From: Toxoplasma gondii ME49
Taxonomy: Eukaryota; Apicomplexa; Conoidasida; Eucoccidiorida; Sarcocystidae
Assembly (NCBI RefSeq): GCF_000006565.2
Contig: NC_031471.1
Location: forward strand, 930,001-994,000
Length of the DNA stretch: 64,000 bases
Reading direction: 5' to 3'
In this document: positions 57,201 through 64,000 of the stretch, piece by piece
Numbering within the stretch: the first letter of the stretch is position 1
Layout of the letters: the number at the start of each line of letters is the position of its first letter
Notes under the pieces: model-generated
What the model was told of the DNA's origin: nothing
What the model saw: only the letters and a program-made list of their open reading frames with translations
Databases searched by the model: none
Position numbers and translations under genes: made by a program

Positions 57201-59758
57201 AGGGAGAGAAAGAAGAAGCGAGCAAGGTCGGTGCTCTCGCACTGTGTAGGGAGCAACGCATGATGCATCGTGTAGCCCGCTTGAAGCAGAAACTGAGCAA
57301 ACTTGCTTTGGCCTTGAGTCAAGAAACACAGAGTTCCAGTGTCGTTAACTCCCCGCTGACTTCGTCTGTCCAGACAGCGCGCAGGCCTCAGCAGCGTTCT
57401 TCTCCCGTCCACCTCTTTCCTCTCGACGCGGCATTTCCTGCCGCTGCCCCTGTTTTCTTTTCCTCTTCTGCCTGGTCACTGGAGCGACCACAGCCAGCCT
57501 CCACAGCGTCAGCATCTTCCCTTCCTCGGCTAGTCTCTCCTCTTCGCTTTCCTATGGCGTCTGGTGCACCTTCGTCTTCTCCCCCGCGGTTGTCTTCTTC
57601 CGTTCAAGTCTTCCCTTCTGTCTTCCGAGCTTCCTCGCCTCTCCTGCCTCAGACCGCCTTCCTCGCTTCTCCTTTCCCTTTGCTAGAACAGTCTGTCTCC
57701 CTTCCTGTCTCTCTCGAGGTCGGCCGACCCCAGGAGGAGGCGAGGGCGGCAGAAGGAGCTGCGACGAGATCCGAAGGGAGAGTACACGACGCCAGCAAAG
57801 GTGAAACGGTCTTGCAGACGGCAGCGCCTCCAGAGGTGATGGGGAAACTGAGGGAGAGACGCGGCGATGGAGGGAACGCTCAGGGCTGCAGTGAAAGTCA
57901 CGGAGGAACCTGGAGGAGATCAGAAGACGCAGAAGACGAAAAACGCCTTTCCCCCGAGGCATGGAACGCACGTGCCTATCTCTTCAAAGACAGAAACACA
58001 GAGGAGTGGCACCACCGTGAGGGAAGGCGAATCGCTAAGCAAACCCCAGGAATAGAGACAAAAACGTCGTCGATGCCTGCGCCGTGTCTCGCGCTTCTGG
58101 AAAGGCCTCCCGAGCCTAAGCTGCCTCGTAGGGTGTCTCCAGGCGCTTGCGGCGCCTCCAGCGACATCGGTCGCTTCCAAGAAACTGACAGAGAAACGCG
58201 TTCTCTTCCCCTCTGCTCAAACGCCTCGGGAACTGAACACACGAAACTGAAGGGAGAAGGCGAAGAGGAGTCCGTGAAATCGTCTTCTGAGGGAGAAGAA
58301 GAAAAGTCGCACACTGAGGCTCCGCCACAGCTGAAGGCGGCTCGAGAGCAAGGAATCCAGGGAAGCGAAGGAGAAGAGGAGGTGACAGATGCTGGGCGAA
58401 AGAATGGCACAGAGAAAGACGAGAATGGAGACAAAAACACAGATGTCGAGGACGCGGATACAGACGAGAAAGAAAGCCGCTTCCGTAGGAGATTGGAAGA
58501 CGCGACTCCAAACGTTTCGACTGATAAGCCCATCGGAAGAAAGGAAGGAGACGACTGGAGAAGACCCAAAGGGACAGCAGGTGACAGGGCGGTGTGGGCC
58601 TGGCCGCGTGTCTGGTTAAGGGATCTGACTCAAACGCAGGCGAGGCCGAGAGAAACAGATCGCTCTCCTTGTTCTGAATTGATGTTTCAAGAGCGTCGCG
58701 AACGCCTTGACAAACAAGAAAAGAAACTCCTCTCTCTCCAAGCAAAACTCGCACATTTTCAACACGGCGGCAGTGATGAAAGCTGGCTCGGCCTCGTTCT
58801 CCTTGACCAACTGAAACTTCTTAGGCAACAGCGCGGGGAAGCGGAACATCTTGCAAGTGACACAGGCGTCGCAGGTACACACAGCGAAGGCCAACGAACA
58901 GAAGGCCGAAAAGACGGGAGAGAGCAAGAAGGAGAACGAAGACAAGAACAAGGCGGAGAGCAAAGACGAGAACAGGGAGGAGAACAAAGATGAGAACAAG
59001 GTGGAGAACAGGCCGAGAGCACGAGAGAGAGGACGCGCATAGAGCAGACGGAAGGATGAGAGTGAGGAGGCCCAGTTGGCGATACTCGCGCTTGGAGAGA
59101 GATTGGAGCACAGGAGGAATGGAGAAACCTAGACGAGAAGTAGAGAAAGAAAGGAGGAAAAAGGAAGGCGCCAAGTTTTGAAGACGAGAGGAAATGCGGT
59201 GCGGCCGAGACCAAGCGCAAGCCGAGACGGAAGCAGAACTAGGATTACAAAAAGAGCCTTGTTTAGACATGCCGAGGAACAGGGACTTTTCCTGGATTTT
59301 CGAAAACCTCTTCTGGAAAGAGTCGAAGACACATGGAATCTCGCGCCTGCTGGGTCTCCTCCTCGTCGCTGCGGGTCTTCGCTGCTCGATGCGTCTCGTC
59401 TCCCTTCTTCATCTGTAAAGACTTCTTTTCTTCCCTGGGTGCCGGGTGCTTCCCTGAAAGCAGCGGGGGGGCTCCGCCAGACTTGGCTCTGGCCAATCTG
59501 GCTGTGCTAGAGTTGCCCACAAGTGGAGACGAAGGAGCGCAGGCGTTTTTTCCGTTTGGCTCCGCAGAGAACAGAGACTGGGAACGCGTTCGAGGGTCCG
59601 GCGGAGCAAAGAAGGGGAACGTGCATAATTCTCAGAACGAAGAACTTCAAGAAAGAGAAGTGCTGAGGTCGCACAACGATGCAGGCTTCTCAGCTCAGAG
59701 CGGGCTTCACCTCGACTCCGGTGGTCCAGCCGTCGTCTCGCCACTCCCTCTCTTGTGA
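48270..59758 (+). CDS. Very large hypothetical protein, about 2803 aa, seven exons
   Basis: Exons 48270-50289, 51087-51337, 51785-51866, 52100-52251, 52856-55918, 56369-58874 and 59421-59758 all join in phase. The ATG has A at -3; an alternative is at 48294. Residues 1-515 are Ser/Pro-rich, with a FPTSSS repeat near 322-380. A folded, strand-rich region spans about 520-835, from VFYLEAELVHD and LYGFIHVIYIHKL in exon 1 through SLSFQILD to LHFAVCHGDLQVRFLVQ in exon 4. Its alternating hydrophobic pattern would suit a beta-sandwich (C2- or MSP-like), but I cannot name it. After that come long charged, disordered stretches and short predicted coiled coils near 1015-1110, 2151-2177 (RLKQKLSKLALAL) and 2626-2660 (RLDKQEKKLLSLQAKL). 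The architecture recalls cytoskeletal or centrosomal scaffolds; this is inference. Confidence 0.72.
49233..49410 (+). repeat. 18-bp coding minisatellite (FPTSSS repeat)
   Basis: Seven 18-base units encode FPTSSS four times, then LPLSSS and LPPSSS variants, and pass into a polyserine run. It lies in exon 1 of the giant gene and is a likely site of length polymorphism. Confidence 0.9.
50336..50371. repeat. (TA)n microsatellite in intron 1 of the giant gene
   Basis: Short TATATACA/(TA)n array just after the exon 1 donor. A longer TATT/TATA/TACA array lies at about 50846-50945 in the same intron. Confidence 0.85.
51421..51475. repeat. TATC/(TA)n microsatellite in intron 2 of the giant gene
   Basis: Repeated TATATC followed by a pure TA run, in the intron between exons 2 and 3. 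Confidence 0.87.
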
Positions 59759-60297
59759 TCCCTGCAAATGCCCCTTTTCTCAAAGAGAAGTGAAGCAAAC
59801 CCACGGAGCTTCCAATAAACAACTCAGGGCCACAAGCCTGTCTTCTCAGATATCCACAAATATATATATATATATATAAAGAGATCCGGTGGAGCGTTTT
59901 GTCTGTGTTTATGGGCGGGAGGCATTCTTTGCGCTTAAGATTTTTCTTGTCTCCGTGAAGCTGCGTTTCCAGTGGGGTTGTTGGCTTCTTGTCTCCAGCT
60001 CTCCTTTGCCTATTGTTTTTACTCTCTACATCTGCGCGTGTAGATATATAGGTACATGTTGACAGACTGACGCATCCGTACAAGTGCGGAGGTATGCGCA
60101 AGCGCGAAAATTGGGAGGGGGGAATCGACAGCATCTCTAGAAAGGCCGCCACTTAACTTCACGCTTCTGCAGTTTTGGCGTTTATTTGCTTGGCTGGATG
60201 TCAAGGCACGAGCTGCTTTGTTTTGCGAACTTGCACGGCTTACATCAGCAAACGCAGTATACAAAAATAGTCAAACCCCTGGATGTTTACATGCACG

Positions 60298-60341
<44 letters not shown>

Positions 60342-60502
60342 CTTATTTATATGTAAGTATATATATATATGTGTGTGTAATCCAAGTGCATAAATATGCA
60401 TAGATGCCAGCACATTTATGTAGCAATACATATACACAGTTACAAACTTACGTGTGCATAGAGATTTGTTGTTTTCGCGCTTGTGAAGTTTTTCACCCTG
60501 GT
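59759..60502. other. 3' flank of the giant gene
   Basis: No gene seen. It contains a short (TA)n at about 59860-59880 and a longer one at about 60299-60372. Confidence 0.45.
60299..60372. repeat. (TA)n microsatellite
   Basis: Alternating TA with TACA and TAAG breaks, ending in a TG run. Intergenic. Confidence 0.9.
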
Positions 60503-61276
60503 CTATGTGTGCACACTGATTGTGGAGGGGAGCCCAAGAAATTCTCCTCGAGCTGCAGATTCACTTCCATGCTTCCATGCGCTTCTTGTCAGGAGCAGCT
60601 TGTCAAAAAGTCTCGTCAATAACTCTGCTTCCTCGCTGTGCTGAGGCGTCTGGTCGCCGGAGAGCGAAACCGGCAGTGAATAGTTAGAAGGAGGTGTACA
60701 GAAGAAAAACTGAGACAGAAAAGCGGACAGAAGAGGAGCGAAGACGCGAGAGGAAAAGAGAAGAAACGAGGAGGAAGAGCGAAGGGAGAGAAGGGATGGA
60801 GAGAAGCGCAAGAGAAGAAAGCGGAGGAAGAGCGAGACACAGTAGACAGCATGCAGAAAGAGAGGAGAAGTGCAGGTAGAACAGGAGACAGAGAGCACAG
60901 AGTGGAACGAGAGAACGTGTGGGGTAGAGCACGAAAGGCATGCAGCTAGACACCGAAAGAAGAGAACGTAGAAAGGCCAGAGACACCGAGACAAGCTAGG
61001 AAAAGAGACGAACTTTTTTTGAGCGTTTCACAAGAGAAAGCAAAGAGGACTTAGTGCCTTTTGTACAGGCTTGGCTCCGATGAGGTTTTGGACAGTTTCT
61101 TGCCGCCGTGAAAAACGAGGCGAAAAAGCCTTTCGCGCATGCACACAGTTCGGAGAACGAGAGAAGAAAGAACAGAGCGGAAACCCAGATGGTTTTTCTG
61201 CCGCATCTGTCATCATCTTCGGGATCCGCCGCAGCGATGTTTTAAAGCGCAGAAAGGGCACAGCGATTAGCGTCAT
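60503..61276 (-). CDS. Candidate small two-exon gene, 118 aa
   Basis: Exon 61067-61276 (ATG with A at -3) and exon 60503-60649 join in phase 0 across a 417-base intron (GTACAA donor, ACCAG acceptor), giving 118 aa. The N-terminal half is rich in Arg, Ser and Phe and nearly free of acidic residues (FLRFKTSLRRIPKMM; HARKAFSPRFSRRQ), as in a mitochondrial presequence. The second exon encodes an amphipathic helix (EEAELLTRLFDKLLLTRSAW) and ends EFLGLPSTISVHT. I do not recognise a family. The gene would sit between two larger convergent genes. A purine-rich tract of about 200 bases lies in its intron. Donor quality is modest, so this remains a hypothesis. Confidence 0.38.
60690..60880. repeat. Purine-rich low-complexity tract
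   Basis: About 190 bases dominated by A and G on the + strand (GAGGAGCGAAG-like units). It lies in the intron of the candidate small gene. It could adopt triplex-type structure but shows no coding signal. Confidence 0.6.
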
Positions 61277-61628
61277 CTTCAAAAGATCGTTCACGAAACA
61301 CCGAAACAGTGACAGGTATGCCAGTTGCCAAAGACAAGACGGTTCTCAGAAAAAAGAGATTGCGAGCACCATTATTTCGCACGAACCATCAGAGAACTTC
61401 AACGCAATGAGCGTGAGGAAAACCATAAAACGCAAATCTTCCTTTCCTCTGTCCTCTCCACTTTGAAGACTCAAAGGCTGTTTGCCGTGCTTCGTTCCTC
61501 TCGGCTGACACTCCAAACCACACGTCCCCACCACCCCTACCGCCTCCCCGCCGACGCGGCGCCATGTTGAACGAAACTGACAACAAAGTTCTCTATAAAA
61601 GAAGCTTCGTAGGCTTCTACAAACTACC

Positions 61629-64000
61629 TTATTCTGTCCGCGCCTGTGTGTCCTCCTCTCGACTGAGAGTCAGAAAAATCTGAGCAATTTGGCTCCTCAG
61701 ATTCTCCCGCTTGACTGCATCTCGCGGCGGCTTTCTGTTGGGGAGAACGGCGCGCCAGAGACGAACGACGAGCTCGTCGACAGCCGATTCCTTTCCAGTT
61801 TCTGCCGTCTCTGTCTCGCCCCCCGACACAGGCTCACATGAAGAAAGAACTGTACAAGAGCGAGGATCGAAGCCATCGCATGTATCTGTCGTCTCCACGA
61901 CACTCCCGAGGCGACTCTCGAAATCCTCGTCTTTCTCCACCTTTCCTTCCCCCTCCGTGAGGCTACTCGACGCATCTGTCGAGGAAGAAAGATCAAAAGA
62001 AGAACGAAGTGCAGCAGAAGAAAACGTATCAGAAGAAAGTTCAACAGAAGAGGGGAGTTCGACAGAAGAAGGAAGGGTGGAAGTCGTGAAAGCAGAAAGA
62101 GAGAGAGGAGGGAAAGGAAATGGAACAGATGAGAGCGGCGTACAGGAGAAGAACGCTCGCGTAGCAGGCGTAGCAGATGTGGCGACCGGACTATCGCTCG
62201 AGCTGGACGGACGCGAGGAGTGAAGCGACTTGTCTCCCTCTATCTGTCCACTCTCGAGTTCTCTCTCTGACGGCAACAAAAACTCGAATCCTGAGACAGG
62301 AGCCCCGGAGGTGTCAGAGGGAGAAACGGAAGCGAGCCAGGAGTCGGAGAACTTAGCATGGCAGCTTCTTTCATCAGCGACCTTCTCTTCTTCGTTTTCT
62401 GCTTGCGAATTCTCTGTCTCTCCTTGTCGCCTTTCTACTCCTTCTCCCTTCCCCTCGTGTGCTCTTTTGCTCGCTTCGCTGCTGGCTTCCTGACCTCCCG
62501 CTTCGCTCTGCTCTGTCTGCGTCTCGCCCTCTGGTTCTTGTTCGGTTCTCCCTGTGACACTTTGCGCAGTCTTCTCTTTCAACGAGGCAGGGCTCTTGAA
62601 GCCGCTGTTGTCCAAAGCCAGACAAAAAGAACCTTCCTCGGCTGGCCTGATATCCTCCCGGCCGTCTGCGTTCGCAGCAAAGTCCTCGACCTCTGCTGGT
62701 CTGCTATTCCCTCGCGGCTCACCGCACCCTTCGTTGTCTCCGCTTCTCGCGGCCTGTCCTTCCTTGTCGCTATTCCCTCTCCTTCCTTCTCTCCTTCCTC
62801 TCTCGACGCTGGCTTCTCCCTGTCGCACGCTTCCGAGAAGTACGTCGCTCGTCATTTCCTCGCATCCTGCTCCAGTCCGACTTTCCTCTCCTTCTCTAGT
62901 CCTAGATTCCTCTCCTTCTCTGGCTGTGAGCTTCTCGGGTCCTCTCCGTCCGTCTTCTTTTTCGTTGGCAGCGTGCGAAGTGTGTGGCACCTCTCCCAGT
63001 CTCTCGCTCTCATTTCTGACGCCCAAGAGCGGAGAGGCCGAGCTCCTTGTCACAACCAGATCAGGAGGCCGTTCGGGCGGCAGCCGTGCTGTGCGCGGTG
63101 AGTCCTCGCGGGAGGCGTGGAGAAGAAAGTGCTGGACGATTTGCTCGATTTCTTCGTCTTCAGAGTCTCCCTGTCTCTCTTCCTGGTGCTGCCTCGCCAG
63201 TCTGCCGCCCTCCGGAGCATGTTCGATCTCCTCTCCCTCGTCGTGCTCTCTCTCGGGCACCAAGCAGTAGACGACTCGCTTCTCCTCTCCCAGCGCCTCT
63301 TCCTCGCTCTGCTGCGCTTCGCCGCCCGCGAGGGGCGCTGAAGAAGTCGCAAGCCATGGCGAAGTCAAGGTCGAGGCTCGCACGTAGCAAGAGTCTGCGA
63401 TCCGCGGCGGCAGCGGGAGAGAAGAAACCTGCGCGGCGTCTGTCCACTTCATGGTTGAAAGTGCATGTGTTTCGTTCGACGCACACGGCCGAAGAGCCGG
63501 CGAAGGAAACGGAGACGACACGGACGAGGGAAGAGGCGAAGGGAGAGAAGAAGGAAGAGGAGATGCAGAGAAGCTGGGGTTCGGCGCAGGATAGAAACGG
63601 GAGGGAGGAGGCTGAGCAGGAGAAGGACAGTAGGAGGGAGGAAGAGGAGCGCTAGAAGGTGAGCTCGAACAAGAAGAAGCCAATGAAGAAACGGAAGAAG
63701 AAGTCGACTTCCAATACGCAGCCCGATGGCATTCCCGCAACGCGAGCGCAGCCGGGTCGGTTCCGAGAGCTCTTCCCTCTCTAGCGCGCGCCACCAGAAG
63801 TCTTTGCTTCACGATCATGTCGCGAATTTCTTTCTTCACCTGCATGCACACAACAGCGTTGAAGGCTTGCAGATAAGACGACCGCCTCCCTAGACTGTCT
63901 ACACACTCGTTCTTCGGATCAGCGAAGTGATCGCAAAGGAAGGACAGAAAAGACCTCAGCAGGCCGCTGCATGCATGCATTTCCGATTTCCGACCTCCCG
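61629..64000 (-). CDS. Ser-rich hypothetical protein, C-terminal part, continues beyond the right edge
   Basis: Open frame from the right edge to a stop at 61629. An ATG exists at 63980, but the frame is open to the last base, so the true start is probably outside. The first part looks folded (LRSFLSFLCDHFADPKNECV, then VKKEIRDMIVKQRLLVAR and LRECHRAAYW). A splice acceptor-like TGCATGCAG just before VKKEIRD (near 63840) means those pieces could be separate exons. A long Ser/Pro/Glu-rich middle follows, with a direct repeat of EGEESRT. The C-terminus is again helical (LVVRLWRAVLP; NLRSQIAQIFLTLSREED). No family recognised. It is convergent with the giant + strand gene. Confidence 0.68.
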   Translation of the reverse strand, partial: GGRKSEMHACSGLLRSFLSFLCDHFADPKNECVDSLGRRSSYLQAFNAVVCMQVKKEIRDMIVKQRLLVARAREGRALGTDPAALALRECHRAAYWKSTSSSVSSLASSCSSSPSSAPLPPSYCPSPAQPPPSRFYPAPNPSFSASPLPSSLPSPLPSSVSSPFPSPALRPCASNETHALSTMKWTDAAQVSSLPLPPRIADSCYVRASTLTSPWLATSSAPLAGGEAQQSEEEALGEEKRVVYCLVPEREHDEGEEIEHAPEGGRLARQHQEERQGDSEDEEIEQIVQHFLLHASREDSPRTARLPPERPPDLVVTRSSASPLLGVRNESERLGEVPHTSHAANEKEDGRRGPEKLTAREGEESRTREGEESRTGAGCEEMTSDVLLGSVRQGEASVERGRREGRRGNSDKEGQAARSGDNEGCGEPRGNSRPAEVEDFAANADGREDIRPAEEGSFCLALDNSGFKSPASLKEKTAQSVTGRTEQEPEGETQTEQSEAGGQEASSEASKRAHEGKGEGVERRQGETENSQAENEEEKVADERSCHAKFSDSWLASVSPSDTSGAPVSGFEFLLPSERELESGQIEGDKSLHSSRPSSSSDSPVATSATPATRAFFSCTPLSSVPFPFPPLSLSAFTTSTLPSSVELPSSVELSSDTFSSAALRSSFDLSSSTDASSSLTEGEGKVEKDEDFESRLGSVVETTDTCDGFDPRSCTVLSSCEPVSGGETETAETGKESAVDELVVRLWRAVLPNRKPPRDAVKRENLRSQIAQIFLTLSREEDTQARTE

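Overview
The window looks like nuclear DNA of a coccidian apicomplexan, most likely Toxoplasma gondii or a close relative (Hammondia, Neospora). Grounds: about half G+C; intron-rich genes with GT-AG junctions and long pyrimidine tracts; very large Ser/Pro/Arg/Glu-rich proteins; TGCATGCA words; and many (TA)n microsatellites confined to introns and intergenic DNA. No rRNA, tRNA, CRISPR or prokaryote-type mobile element was seen. Genes were built by hand from open frames plus splice sites whose phases match, so internal exons are firmer than UTRs or start codons.

Layout, left to right. (1) 2427-8437 (+): a seven-exon SR splicing factor of the SRSF1/SF2 type. (2) 12175-14419 (-): a hypothetical protein of about 315 aa. 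(3) 14895-18350 (-): a single-exon, 1151-aa low-complexity protein. (4) 19.2-20.7 kb (-): unresolved coding-like segments. (5) 22552-24032 (-): a two-exon, 284-aa protein with a twin CX9C (CHCH) domain and an N-terminal MG, resembling the MICOS subunit Mic19/CHCHD3. (6) 26606-34748 (+): an eleven-exon, 913-aa membrane protein with about 14 membrane segments. (7) 37119-38826 (-): the 3' part of an unrecognised gene. (8) 40550-42781 (-): a single-exon, 743-aa protein. (9) 42.8-48.3 kb: a 5.5-kb gap without a supportable gene. (10) 48270-59758 (+): a seven-exon gene for a protein of about 2803 aa. (11) 60503-61276 (-): a possible small two-exon gene. (12) 61629-64000 (-): the C-terminal part of a Ser-rich protein that runs off the right edge.

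The genes do not form a pathway or cluster. Recognisable functions are pre-mRNA splicing (gene 1), mitochondrial inner-membrane organisation (gene 5, by family) and membrane transport or scaffolding (gene 6, inferred from topology only). The most checkable unusual points are two GC-AG introns supported by reading-frame phase, the Mic19-like protein, a large membrane protein with a Cys-rich tail-like segment, and several short coding candidates that automated annotation could miss.
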